Shown: piece by piece, positions 36,702-44,856 of the stretch
Layout: each line of letters starts with the position of its first letter
How positions within the stretch are numbered: position 1 is the first letter of the stretch
Origin: Burkholderiales bacterium
GTDB lineage: Bacteria > Pseudomonadota > Gammaproteobacteria > Burkholderiales > Burkholderiaceae_C
Length of the DNA: 46,669 nucleotides
NCBI GenBank assembly: GCA_025360385.1
Contig: JANYCG010000073.1
Span: 1-46,669 of the forward strand
Direction: 5' to 3'
Notes under the pieces: generated by a model
The model's database searches: none
Told to the model about the DNA's origin: nothing
The model's input: only the letters and a program-made list of their open reading frames with translations
Translations under genes and position numbers: made by a program

Positions 36702-37391
36702 TCAGTACTTGGGCGGTTCGGGGGCTTGTGATGATGGTAGCGGCAACATGCGCTTGAGTTCGTCCTCGCTGATGATCTCCAGCACCCGCACCAGGCGTTG
36801 GACACCAACCACTGCGCGCGCGATTTCAGTGGCCCGGTCACCTTCACGTTGCGATACCCGGCCCAACAGGTAGGTCGTGCCACGCTCGGTGACCACTTTG
36901 AAAGCATTCGCGTACAGGTCTTTGGCATCGACCAGGGCGGCCTTGACTTTGCCTGTGACCAGCGAATCGGATGACCGGTTGGACAGCGTAGCGTTGCCCA
37001 GCACACCCAATTCATTCACGATGGATTTGACGTTTTCAACTTTGGCGACGGTTTGCTCGACCAATTGTTTGTCCTGTGCGGAGGGCACCTCACCCGTCAA
37101 CAGCACCTGGCGGTTGTAACTGTTGAGGTTGACGTGGGCGCGGTCGCCCACGACTTCGCGCACCCGGCTGTTGCCGCGCAGTTCAATGCCTTCGTCTTCC
37201 AGTTGCGTGCCCGAAGTGCGCCGGTCTGTCGCAATCAGACCACCGCCGATGGCCGCGCCGCCGATCATCAAAGGAATCAACGGCACACAGGCGCTTAGGA
37301 CACCCCCGATGGCGACTGCCATGGCCACCTTTGACAGGGTATGCGCCAGCCAGGGGCGGGACGGCTGACGTGTTTTCAAAGGCTGTGTCAT
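36702..37391 (-). CDS. dolP: BON-domain lipoprotein (DolP-like)
   Basis: A 229-residue outer-membrane lipoprotein. The signal peptide ends in L-S-A-C. A Gly-rich hydrophobic stretch (M-I-G-G-A-A-I-G-G-G) is followed by two BON domains, with the repeated pattern V-N-L-N-S-Y-N-R-Q-V-L-L-T-G-E and T-Y-L-L-G-R-V-S-Q-R-E. It matches E. coli DolP (YraP) in size, domains and neighbourhood. DolP helps keep the outer-membrane barrier and regulates amidase activation at division. ATG 37391 overlaps the stop of the SIS gene (ATGA). Confidence 0.85.
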   Translation of the reverse strand: MTQPLKTRQPSRPWLAHTLSKVAMAVAIGGVLSACVPLIPLMIGGAAIGGGLIATDRRTSGTQLEDEGIELRGNSRVREVVGDRAHVNLNSYNRQVLLTGEVPSAQDKQLVEQTVAKVENVKSIVNELGVLGNATLSNRSSDSLVTGKVKAALVDAKDLYANAFKVVTERGTTYLLGRVSQREGDRATEIARAVVGVQRLVRVLEIISEDELKRMLPLPSSQAPEPPKY

Positions 37392-37987
37392 GTCGGGGTT
37401 TCCAGTTCGCCAAGTAATTGGTTGTCGACCGCGTCGCAGATGCAGTGCAAGGCCAAAATATGCACTTCCTGCACGCGAGCAGTGCGCTCGTGTGGCACGC
37501 AAATGTGGACGTCGGTGTCGCGCAGGGCCTGGTTCATTTTGCCGCCGCCGCGCCCGCTCAATGCCACCACCGTCATTTCACGTTCGTGCGCGGCCTCGAC
37601 GGCCGCCAGCACATTGGCCGAATTGCCGCTGGTCGAGATCGCCAGCAAGACGTCTCCGGCAGACCCAAGGGCGCGTACCTGACGGGCGTAGATGATGTCA
37701 AACCCGTAATCGTTGCCCAGGGCGGTGAGGATTGAACTGTCGGTCGTCAGGGCAATCGCCGCCAGCTCCGGCCGCTCGCGTTCATAACGCCCGATGAATT
37801 CGGCCGCGAAATGTTGCGCATCCGATGCCGAACCGCCGTTGCCGCAGGCCAGCACCTTGCCCCCGCTGGTGACGCAGGTCAAGATGGCTTGAACCGCCGC
37901 CGCAATCGGCTTGCTCAAAATTTGGGCCGACTGGTATTTCAGGTCGGCGCTGTCGATAAAGTGTTGTTGAATCCGTTGTTCCAGCAT
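37388..37987 (-). CDS. SIS-domain protein, DiaA/phosphoheptose isomerase family
   Basis: A 199-residue SIS protein with C-G-N-G-G-S-A-S-D-A-Q-H-F-A-A-E-F, T-D-S-S-I-L-T-A-L-G-N-D-Y-G and the A-I-S-T-S-G-N-S-A-N sugar-phosphate loop. DiaA binds DnaA and times replication start; GmhA makes heptose phosphate. The Q-H-F-A-A-E-F and H-I-L-A-L-H-C-I-C-D motifs occur in both. The cluster yraN-diaA-dolP mirrors E. coli and favours DiaA. ATG 37987 begins M-L-E-Q-R-I-Q-Q-H-F. A longer frame upstream, up to 38068, is not family-like and would overlap yraN. Confidence 0.85.
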   Translation of the reverse strand: MLEQRIQQHFIDSADLKYQSAQILSKPIAAAVQAILTCVTSGGKVLACGNGGSASDAQHFAAEFIGRYERERPELAAIALTTDSSILTALGNDYGFDIIYARQVRALGSAGDVLLAISTSGNSANVLAAVEAAHEREMTVVALSGRGGGKMNQALRDTDVHICVPHERTARVQEVHILALHCICDAVDNQLLGELETPT

Positions 37988-38048
37988 GGGGCGATGATAA
38001 CTGCGCCCGGCCAGGCCACGGGCACCAACGCGGCCGTTCACTTGAAAG

Positions 38049-38516
38049 TCAGCTGGCGTCAAAAGCACCTTTGAGCCAGGCCAGCCCGTCAGGCCCCAGG
38101 CTCACCACATCAAAGCGGCACGGCGGCGGATCCCGCAGGCGTAACAGGTAGTAACGTGCTGCAAAAACGATTCGCCGTTGCTTGGCAAAGCTGACGCTGC
38201 CTGCCGCGCCGCCGTGTGTGTTTGTGGCACGTCGCCGCACCTCGACAAACACGGTCGTGCCGTCTGGCTCCCGCATGATCAAATCTATTTCACCGCCACC
38301 CCGTCCAGGCGTTCGATAATTGCGCTCCAGCAGCGTGAGGCCCAAGGACTGCAAATGGCGAAGCGCAAGCTCTTCAGCCGCATCGCCCGCCTGCTTGGTG
38401 GTCTGTTGTGGATCCTGCCTGGTGTTGCGGGGCGCAGATGGGCCCGGCGCCGCGCCTGCCACGGGGCTGGCGCTTTTGCCGACATTTTTGCTGGTTGCAC
38501 CCGTTTTGGAGAACAT
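38049..38516 (-). CDS. yraN: YraN (UPF0102) nuclease-fold protein
   Basis: A 155-residue protein. After a roughly 35-residue low-complexity Ala/Pro/Ser start comes the UPF0102 domain: G-D-A-A-E-E-L-A-L-R-H-L, L-E-R-N-Y-R, G-G-E-I-D-L-I and F-V-E-V-R-R-R, the catalytic-looking D/E-x-K-like core of Holliday-junction-resolvase-fold proteins. The last conserved element is R-F-D-V-V-S. Function is unknown. It is divergent from rsmI with a single base between the two start codons. Confidence 0.85.
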   Translation of the reverse strand: MFSKTGATSKNVGKSASPVAGAAPGPSAPRNTRQDPQQTTKQAGDAAEELALRHLQSLGLTLLERNYRTPGRGGGEIDLIMREPDGTTVFVEVRRRATNTHGGAAGSVSFAKQRRIVFAARYYLLRLRDPPPCRFDVVSLGPDGLAWLKGAFDAS

Positions 38517-38517
38517 C

Positions 38518-39444
38518 GTGAGTTTTGAAAAGGCCTACGTCGGCGCGCTCGTTGCGGCTCATGACGCGGCATCAGGTCAACATTATCCGCAAGGCGCGTT
38601 GTATGTAGCCGCAACGCCAATCGGCAACCTGGCCGACATCAGCCTGCGTGCGCTGCACGTGTTGGCGCTGGCCGACACCGTGGCCTGTGAAGACACGCGT
38701 CACACTCAATCGCTACTGCGCGCCTTTGGCATTGATAAAACCGGCCATCAACTTCTGGCGCTGCACCAGCACAACGAGCTGGAGGGCGCGATCAGCGTGG
38801 TCGAGCGCCTGCGTCTGGGCCAGCGTGTGGCCTATGTGAGTGACGCGGGCACGCCCGGCATCAGCGACCCTGGCGCGCGGCTTGCCGCTGCCTGCCACCA
38901 ACAGGGGCTGCGCGTCATTCCCTTGCCCGGTGCCAGCAGCGTGACGGCTTTGCTCAGTGTGGCCGGCGTCATATCAGGCCAGCCCGAGGCCAGTGGATTC
39001 CTGTTTGCGGGCTTCTTGCCAAGCAAGGCCAGCGAGCGCTCATTGGCCGTTGCGTCCTGGGCCGCGCAAACGCGTTGCGTGGTGGTGCTGGAAGCGCCGC
39101 ACCGCATTGAATCGGCCGCACTGGCATTGGCCCAGTTGGGCCGCCGCCGCATCACGATTGGGCGGGAACTGACCAAACAGTTTGAGGAGATAGCCAGCAT
39201 GGACGCCGTCAATTTCCCGGCCTGGCTGCAAGCCGACGCGAATCGTCTGCGCGGAGAATTCACACTTGTGATTCATCCAGCCGCCGTGGTCGCCGCTGCG
39301 GCGCAGGACTTGCGCGTGCTCAAGCTGCTGCTGGCTGAACTGCCTTTGAAGACTGCCGTGCGGCTTGCAGCAGACATCACGGGGGAGCCAAAAAATGCCC
39401 TCTACGACGCGGCGCTGGCGCTGAAAAATTCAAGCGCCGCGTAG
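38518..39444 (+). CDS. rsmI: 16S rRNA (cytidine1402-2'-O)-methyltransferase
   Basis: A 308-residue member of the tetrapyrrole-methylase-like SAM family. It has A-L-Y-V-A-A-T-P-I-G-N-L-A-D-I, C-E-D-T-R-H-T, L-H-Q-H-N-E, Y-V-S-D-A-G-T-P-G-I-S-D-P-G and P-L-P-G-A-S-S-V-T-A-L-L-S. It methylates C1402 of 16S rRNA at the P-site. GTG 38518 with a GGAG site seven bases upstream is preferred; the frame continues upstream but inside yraN, antisense. A C-terminal helical domain follows after residue 230. Confidence 0.93.
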   Translation: MSFEKAYVGALVAAHDAASGQHYPQGALYVAATPIGNLADISLRALHVLALADTVACEDTRHTQSLLRAFGIDKTGHQLLALHQHNELEGAISVVERLRLGQRVAYVSDAGTPGISDPGARLAAACHQQGLRVIPLPGASSVTALLSVAGVISGQPEASGFLFAGFLPSKASERSLAVASWAAQTRCVVVLEAPHRIESAALALAQLGRRRITIGRELTKQFEEIASMDAVNFPAWLQADANRLRGEFTLVIHPAAVVAAAAQDLRVLKLLLAELPLKTAVRLAADITGEPKNALYDAALALKNSSAA

Positions 39445-39516
39445 CCACACGGATTTGTTCAGCGTTTCCCGGGGGCTTGATGCCGGCGCTCAGCCCACTT
39501 TGAAAAGATTCACGCT

Positions 39517-40494
39517 TTATTCTGCCTTGATGCCGGCCTGCTTGATCATGGCCGTCCAGTTGACCAGCTGATCGGCCAAATATTTGCCAAACTCGTCGGG
39601 GGTTTTGGTCGGCCAGATTTCAAACCCAATGCCCGCCAGCCGCTCCTGCACTTCCTTGTCGCCCAGGATCGTCTGCAACTCGGCGTTAATGCGCTCGACG
39701 ATGGGGCGCGGCAGCCCCGCAGGCCCCATGATGCCGTTCCACGAGGTCATGTCAAAACCCTGCACGGTTTGCCCGACGGGCAACACGCCAGGCAACAAGG
39801 CGGAGGCATGGGCGGTGGTCACGCCGACCGCCCGGATTTTTTCGCTTTTGAGCATGGCCAGGCCGGAACCGAAGTCAATCGGATAGACCTGGATCTGCCC
39901 GCCAATCAAATCCGTCAGCGCCTGCGAGCTGGCTTTGTAGGGAATGCCTACGATGTCCACCCCGGTTAGGCGTTTGATGGTTTCCATCGCCACCAGCGAG
40001 GTGCTGTTGGGCGTGCCGTAAGACAACTTGCCCGGATTCGCCCGCGCATAGTCGATCAGCTCCTTGATGTTTTTGACCGGCAGCAAAGGCGTGACGGCGA
40101 TGGCAAAAGGCAGCTCGCCGACCCGCGCAATCGGCGTGAAATCTTTGAGCGGGTCGTAGCGCAATTTCTGAAACAGACTCGGATTGGACGAATGCGCGGT
40201 GTTGGTGCTCATGAACAGGGTATAGCCGTCTGGCTTGGCTTTGGCGACGTATTCGGCCGCAATTTGGGCACTGGCGCCGGGCCGTGGGTCGACCAACACG
40301 GGTTGTTTGAGGCGCTCGGACAACTTTTGCGCGACGGTGCGGGCCACGGAATCTGTGCCGCTGCCTGCTGCAAATGGAATCACCAGTGTGATCGGGCTGG
40401 ACGGCCAAGTTTGGGCCAGGGCCACACCCGCCAGTTGCAAACCCAGGGCCAGGCCCAATCTGAATCCCAACGTACCGCGTCCAACAACTTTCAT
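39517..40494 (-). CDS. Bug (TctC-type) substrate-binding protein
   Basis: A 325-residue periplasmic binding protein of the Bug family, with signal peptide ending V-A-L-A-Q. It shows W-P-S-S-P-I-T-L-V-I-P-F-A-A-G-S-G-T-D, V-D-P-R-P-G-A-S-A-Q-I-A-A, S-Y-G-T-P-N-S-T-S and the I-P-Y-K-A-S-S-Q-A-L-T-D loop. The ligand is unknown. ATG 40494 starts the signal peptide; the longer frame up to 40617 is not signal-like. It is isolated, with no transporter membrane genes nearby. Confidence 0.9.
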   Translation of the reverse strand: MKVVGRGTLGFRLGLALGLQLAGVALAQTWPSSPITLVIPFAAGSGTDSVARTVAQKLSERLKQPVLVDPRPGASAQIAAEYVAKAKPDGYTLFMSTNTAHSSNPSLFQKLRYDPLKDFTPIARVGELPFAIAVTPLLPVKNIKELIDYARANPGKLSYGTPNSTSLVAMETIKRLTGVDIVGIPYKASSQALTDLIGGQIQVYPIDFGSGLAMLKSEKIRAVGVTTAHASALLPGVLPVGQTVQGFDMTSWNGIMGPAGLPRPIVERINAELQTILGDKEVQERLAGIGFEIWPTKTPDEFGKYLADQLVNWTAMIKQAGIKAE

Positions 40495-40620
40495 GCAATG
40501 TCTCCAAATAATAGGGGGAAGGGATGTCGCGCGCTGGGCCAGCCTGGCTGTACAGCTTGCAGCGTTGAATCTAGCGTATTCTGCTTTCAAAGTCGATGTA
40601 GAAACAAAATAAGGCAAATG

Positions 40621-40660
40621 TTCCCGTCAAATATACATATGTAGCTAGCCATTTAATAGC
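40621..40660 (-). repeat. Dispersed short palindromic repeat, family A, copy 4
   Basis: On the minus strand this reads GCTATTTAATGGCTAGC, then TACATATG, and ends ATTTGACGGGAA. It matches the family A plan of copies 1-3. It lies in the gap between the Bug gene and the AAA+ gene, upstream of the Bug gene. Confidence 0.7.
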
Positions 40661-40684
40661 TACCGTCAACTCGCCTGGCGCCGG

Positions 40685-43072
40685 CTATTGCAAAAATCCG
40701 ATGCCCCGACTCTCGCGCACTTCGGGTTTGATGCGGTGCTCCATGTCGAGTTGCTCCAGAAATTCCAGTGGCTCCAGGGTGGCATCCAAAATCAAGGCCT
40801 GACGTTTCACGGCGGCAAAATCACCCGGCGTGAGCTGCTCCAAGCATGCCAGCTTTTGCCGGACGTCAGCGCTCAGGCGCGACGCATCGCCTGCTAGCGC
40901 TTCCACTACAAACATCTTTTCGCGCTGTTCGCGCGTCAAGGGTTTGAATCTGATTTTGAATGTGAACCGTCGTAACGCCGCCTGGTCGAGGCGATCCAAC
41001 AAATTGGTGGTGCAGATGAAGATGCCGTTGAAGCGCTCCATGCATTGCAGCATCTCATTGACCTCGGTCACCTCATAAGTGCGTTGCGCGCCCCGGCGGT
41101 CCTGTAAAAAACTGTCGGCTTCGTCCAGCAGCAACACGCCTTTTTCAACCTCGGCCTCGCGGAACATGGTCGCCATCTGCTGCTCGGTTTCACCGACAAA
41201 TTTGCTCATCAAATCGCTAGCTTGCTTGACGATCAAGGTTTTTTCAAGGGCGATGGCGATATGTTCACCCAGCGCGGTTTTGCCCGTGCCGGGCGCGCCG
41301 TAAAAACACAGGGCGCCGTGTCCGCGCGCCTTCAACGCTTCAATGATGCGGGGCACTTCAAAGCGGCTTTCAAGGTTCAGCATCGACAGGTCGTATTGGG
41401 TGGCCATGCGCCGCGCACCCGAAAGCGCGGCGTGGGTGCCCAGCGCGTGGTCAGCGTTTTTGAGCTGGCGTACGATCAGGGTTTCGAACGGCGACAACGC
41501 CAATGCATCGCCGCTATCGTGCGCAAGCGCGTGGGCCGCACTCTGAGCCGGCGCGTTCGGCGCGACGGGTTCGCCCGCCAATCCGGCGAACCGCACGGCC
41601 GTGCGAATTTGCGCTGGCGTCAAGCCCTTGCGCGCCGTCAGCCTGGCAACAAACGCATCGCTCACATTGACGCCGTCCAGCGTCTTGCGGATGACGCCTT
41701 CCCGCGCACCGGGTGGCGGGCTTTTAAGTTCCAGATGGTAGGCAAACCGCCGCCGGAAGGCAGGGTCAATCTGCTCAATGCGGTTGGTCACCCACAGGGT
41801 GGGCACGGTGTTGGACTCAAGAATCTGGTTGACCCAGGCCTTGCCATTGACGCTGCCCGTGCTGGGCGCGGCCACCTGCTCGGCCCGCGCCAGCAACTGC
41901 GCTGCTTCTGACGAGATCGGCGGGAACACGTCTTCTACTTCATCAAACAGCAAGGCGGCCTGCGCGCTGCCTTTCAAGAAAACCTGCGCAATTTGCAGCG
42001 AGCGGTAACGGTCGCGGCCGCTCAGAGAATTGCCGTCGCGGTCTGCATATTCGACCTCGAACAGATCCAGCCCGGCTGCCTGGGCCACCACTTTGGCCAA
42101 CTCGGTTTTGCCGGTGCCGGGCGGGCCGTACAGCAAAATATTGATGCCGGCCTCTTTGCGCTCCACCGCATTTTTCAGCAGGCGGCATAAAACCTGGGTG
42201 TCGTCCTGTACAAATGAAAAATCGGACAACGCAAGCGTGCTCTTGCTGGAGGGCCGGGTGAACACGGCCATCAGTTCGGCTTCGTCTCGGTACTCGCGCA
42301 TCAGCACCGGCGGCAGCTTTTCACTGACCTTCATCAAATCGGCCAGATCGGTGATGTTGTGCTCGGAAATCAGATTCTCGACGAGGCCAATGCGCTCCAG
42401 GCGCGAGCCGGCGCGCAGGGCTTCACCGACTTCGCTGGCTTTCACGCCAGCAATCTGAGCAATGGCAGCGTAGGCTTCTGGCGCGTTGTTGACTTTGAAC
42501 TCGACCAGAATGCTGCGCAGCTCACGCTGGTACCGCGCCAGCGTTCCATACAGAAGCAAGGCGCGTTCTGCGGTGTTGAGCTGCAACAACCCCGCCAATG
42601 CGTCGATGTTTTTTTCAACCAGAGTGGACTGTTTTTTCAGCGCCTGCTTCAGCCAGTCGTCCGTGGTCTGCAACAGGGCCACCAGATCTTTGGGTTGGTC
42701 CTTGGCGTATTCGTCAAGGTAGAAAAACAGGGTGCCTTCTTCATAGGGGCCGCGCCAGGTGCCAAACTTGGCCAGAAACTCAGGATGGCTCAATGCGACA
42801 TGGCCGCGCCAGTTGTCATTGGTGGCGCAACGGCGGCCCAAAAACTCGCGCACGCGCACCAGCACATGGGCGGGCCAAACCAAATGTTTGCCTGCCAGGG
42901 CAATGACGCCATTGAGGTCGCGCCGCGCGTTGAAGCCCTGCGGCTGCCCAGGACGGGTGGCCAGCGTCAGCACAAAATGGGAGCACATTAAGTCCAGCAG
43001 GGGCGCATCCCGCAGGCCAGGCGACGTGAGTGTGGCTGGGTCTTTCAAATCGACAACCAAACGCTTGACCAT
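40685..43072 (-). CDS. Tandem AAA+ ATPase
   Basis: A 795-residue protein with two AAA+ modules. The N-terminal 290 residues are mostly helical with no domain I recognise. AAA-1 has Walker A G-P-P-G-T-G-K-T-E-L, Walker B A-L-L-F-D-E-V-E-D-V-F and an R-R-R-F arginine finger. AAA-2 has Walker A G-A-P-G-T-G-K-T-A-L, Walker B V-L-L-L-D-E-A-D-S-F-L and sensor T-T-N-L-L-D-R-L-D. The second is FtsH/CDC48-like, with N-L-L-D-R-L-D-Q-A-A-L-R-R-F. A strong AGGAGG site eight bases before ATG 43072 sets the start. The client is unknown. The neighbours give no clue. Confidence 0.85.
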   Translation of the reverse strand: MVKRLVVDLKDPATLTSPGLRDAPLLDLMCSHFVLTLATRPGQPQGFNARRDLNGVIALAGKHLVWPAHVLVRVREFLGRRCATNDNWRGHVALSHPEFLAKFGTWRGPYEEGTLFFYLDEYAKDQPKDLVALLQTTDDWLKQALKKQSTLVEKNIDALAGLLQLNTAERALLLYGTLARYQRELRSILVEFKVNNAPEAYAAIAQIAGVKASEVGEALRAGSRLERIGLVENLISEHNITDLADLMKVSEKLPPVLMREYRDEAELMAVFTRPSSKSTLALSDFSFVQDDTQVLCRLLKNAVERKEAGINILLYGPPGTGKTELAKVVAQAAGLDLFEVEYADRDGNSLSGRDRYRSLQIAQVFLKGSAQAALLFDEVEDVFPPISSEAAQLLARAEQVAAPSTGSVNGKAWVNQILESNTVPTLWVTNRIEQIDPAFRRRFAYHLELKSPPPGAREGVIRKTLDGVNVSDAFVARLTARKGLTPAQIRTAVRFAGLAGEPVAPNAPAQSAAHALAHDSGDALALSPFETLIVRQLKNADHALGTHAALSGARRMATQYDLSMLNLESRFEVPRIIEALKARGHGALCFYGAPGTGKTALGEHIAIALEKTLIVKQASDLMSKFVGETEQQMATMFREAEVEKGVLLLDEADSFLQDRRGAQRTYEVTEVNEMLQCMERFNGIFICTTNLLDRLDQAALRRFTFKIRFKPLTREQREKMFVVEALAGDASRLSADVRQKLACLEQLTPGDFAAVKRQALILDATLEPLEFLEQLDMEHRIKPEVRESRGIGFLQ

Positions 43073-43217
43073 CAAACGCCTCCTGTGAATGGGCACCGAG
43101 CATGTGCAGCGGTTTCACCATAACGCAGACAGGCGCGGAATGGAATACTGGGTTCGCAAAATCTGCAACACTTGGGTTTTATCATGCAAAAAGCCACATC
43201 CTTTTTCAGGACATTGA

Positions 43218-43631
43218 ATGAACCATCTCACTCTGCAGGCCATGCTCCCAGCACACTTCGCGCCCTGGGTTCTTGCGCTTGACGTGGTGGTTGAACCGCT
43301 CGCGACCGAGGCGTCTGAAGGCATCACCCTGCGGCTACCTCACAACCTGCAGCTGGCACGCAGCGGCGGAACCTTGTGCGGCCAGGCCATGATGGCTGCT
43401 GCCGACACGGCCATGGTGTTGGCGCTGATCCGCCAATTTGGTGCGTTTCGCCCCTGTACCACAGTGCAGATGAGCAGCAGCTTTCTCAAGCCCCTGTCCA
43501 ATCAGGATGCATTGGTGCAGGCCCGCGTAATCCGAGCCGGCAAGACCATGGCTTTTGGCGAGATTGACATTCGGGGTGCGGTGGACGGCAAAAGCGTTTG
43601 CCGCAGCAGCGTGGCGTACGCCTTGCTGTAA
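43218..43631 (+). CDS. PaaI-type hotdog thioesterase
   Basis: A 137-residue hotdog-fold protein. The G-G-T-L-C-G-Q-A-M-M-A-A-A-D-T-A-M helix carries the catalytic Asp position, with T-V-Q-M-S-S-S-F-L-K-P and V-I-R-A-G-K-T-M-A-F-G-E as the strands. The family hydrolyses acyl- or aryl-CoA thioesters. It is divergent from the AAA+ gene. The substrate is unknown. Confidence 0.85.
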   Translation: MNHLTLQAMLPAHFAPWVLALDVVVEPLATEASEGITLRLPHNLQLARSGGTLCGQAMMAAADTAMVLALIRQFGAFRPCTTVQMSSSFLKPLSNQDALVQARVIRAGKTMAFGEIDIRGAVDGKSVCRSSVAYALL

Positions 43632-43670
43632 TTGGCGTGAACCTTAGTGCTGCAGCCCGGTGAATTTGGC

Positions 43671-43774
43671 ACCGTTCGCCCTGAGCGCGGCCTGTCCTGA
43701 GCTTGTCGAAAGGTCGAGGGGTTTCGACAGGCCCAACCTGACTCGCCTTGAGACTTCATCAGGCGGAATCAATA
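43671..43774. repeat. Family B palindromic element, copy 2
   Basis: ACCGTTCGCCCTGAGC, then CCTGAGCTTGTCGAA and TTTCGACAGGCC, and a right end GGCGGAATCAATAG that matches the right end of copy 1 (GGCGGGATCAATAG). The left end is not clearly delimited. It lies just beyond the 3' end of the glycine-zipper gene. Confidence 0.6.
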
Positions 43775-43781
43775 GCCGTTG

Positions 43782-44273
43782 TCAGTTCCAGCCGATTACT
43801 TCAAACCCCTTTTCACCCAAGCAACGCTGGACATAGTGGCGGTAGGTGGAATTTGGGCGCTCACTCATCGCACCAGACACCGCCCCCACCGATCCGCCAA
43901 CCGCCGCGCCACCCGCGCCAGCCCTGACAACCCCGTCCACCCCACGCCCAGTCACCAGCGCCCCCACGGCAGCGGCGACCCCACCGGTGGCGGCACCTTG
44001 ACCAGCGCGGCGGGCGGTGTCGTTATTTTTTTCATCCGGTGTCAGCCCGGCCGATTGCGCTCTTGCCATGCAGGCATTCGTTTCGACGCGGATGCGCTCC
44101 TGGGTGGCGGCGGTGGGTGTGGCGCTGCTGTAAATGACAGGCCGCGCAGACAGGCTGTTGGGTCCGGTGGCCGCACAACCGACCAGTGCGGCCACCAGCG
44201 CAGCCGCCAAGACAATGGGTTGGCCTTGCGTCCAAAAATGTCGCAGGGTGTGGACGGTTTGACAGGTGGGCAC
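43782..44273 (-). CDS. Glycine-zipper lipoprotein
   Basis: A 163-residue lipoprotein with lipobox A-L-V-G-C (Cys33) and a Gly/Ala-rich middle (G-Q-G-A-A-T-G-G-V-A-A-A-V-G-A-L and G-A-G-G-A-A-V-G-G-S-V-G-A-V). The C-terminal Y-V-Q-R-C-L-G-E-K-G-F-E-V-I-G-W segment is found in many betaproteobacterial YMGG-like proteins. The start is uncertain: GTG 44273 lacks a visible ribosome-binding site, but no better start precedes the signal sequence. Confidence 0.7.
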   Translation of the reverse strand: MPTCQTVHTLRHFWTQGQPIVLAAALVAALVGCAATGPNSLSARPVIYSSATPTAATQERIRVETNACMARAQSAGLTPDEKNNDTARRAGQGAATGGVAAAVGALVTGRGVDGVVRAGAGGAAVGGSVGAVSGAMSERPNSTYRHYVQRCLGEKGFEVIGWN

Positions 44274-44376
44274 GGAGAACTACTTTCTAAGGAGGTGCCA
44301 GGATATTACCTACGCATCGCCGCAGCTTTTGGCGAAAAGGTAAAATAATGTGAATTGACCTTCTGAAAGATACGCC

Positions 44377-44529
44377 ATGTCCGCACCCAGCACCCCGCAA
44401 GACGCCCACGATGCACCCCATGAGGTAGACGCCATTGAGGCCATCGTTCCTTATATTCCCTTTGTTCTGCCTTTGGCAGGGGGTGTTTTGATGTTCTTGC
44501 TGGCGTTTATCGCCGTGTTCATGGCCTGA
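44377..44529 (+). CDS. Small single-span membrane protein
   Basis: A 50-residue peptide from ATG 44377 to TGA 44527-44529. The first half is acidic and polar (H-D-A-P-H-E-V-D-A-I-E-A-I). The second half is one hydrophobic helix (I-P-F-V-L-P-L-A-G-G-V-L-M-F-L-L-A-F-I-A-V-F-M). No family recognised. It precedes a terminator and pckG. The pattern of a charged start with a single helix makes it a credible small membrane protein and not a chance frame. Confidence 0.6.
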   Translation: MSAPSTPQDAHDAPHEVDAIEAIVPYIPFVLPLAGGVLMFLLAFIAVFMA

Positions 44530-44595
44530 GTCGCCTGGCCAGGAGGCGGTTCAAACCGCCACACTGGTCGTTTTGCCTGCCACAGCGTGCGGCAG

Positions 44596-44640
44596 AAAAA
44601 CCGGAAGCTGCGTTCATTTTGACGCTCTCCGGTTTTTTTT
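44596..44640 (+). terminator. Intrinsic terminator after the small membrane protein
   Basis: AAAAACCGGA (44596-44605) pairs with TCCGGTTTTT (44628-44637) and the T-run continues to 44640. It closes the transcript of the 50-residue gene. The rest of the 327-base gap up to pckG holds no gene; it should contain the pckG promoter, though I cannot fix the hexamers. Confidence 0.75.
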
Positions 44641-44856
44641 CACACCCAAGTTTGCTTGCGCATAAATCAATGCATTTTTGGCATAACTATTGACTGAAAT
44701 CGATTGGTAACTCGCGTGAGGCTTCATAAAATCGACACCCCTGACCAGGTTCCATGCTGATTGGGGGTTGAAGTGCCAGCAATGCTTTCCAGCATCAAAC
44801 CGTTTTCTCAAAGTTCAGAGTTTTGAAAAAACGATTTTTAAACTAGGAGCTTTTTT

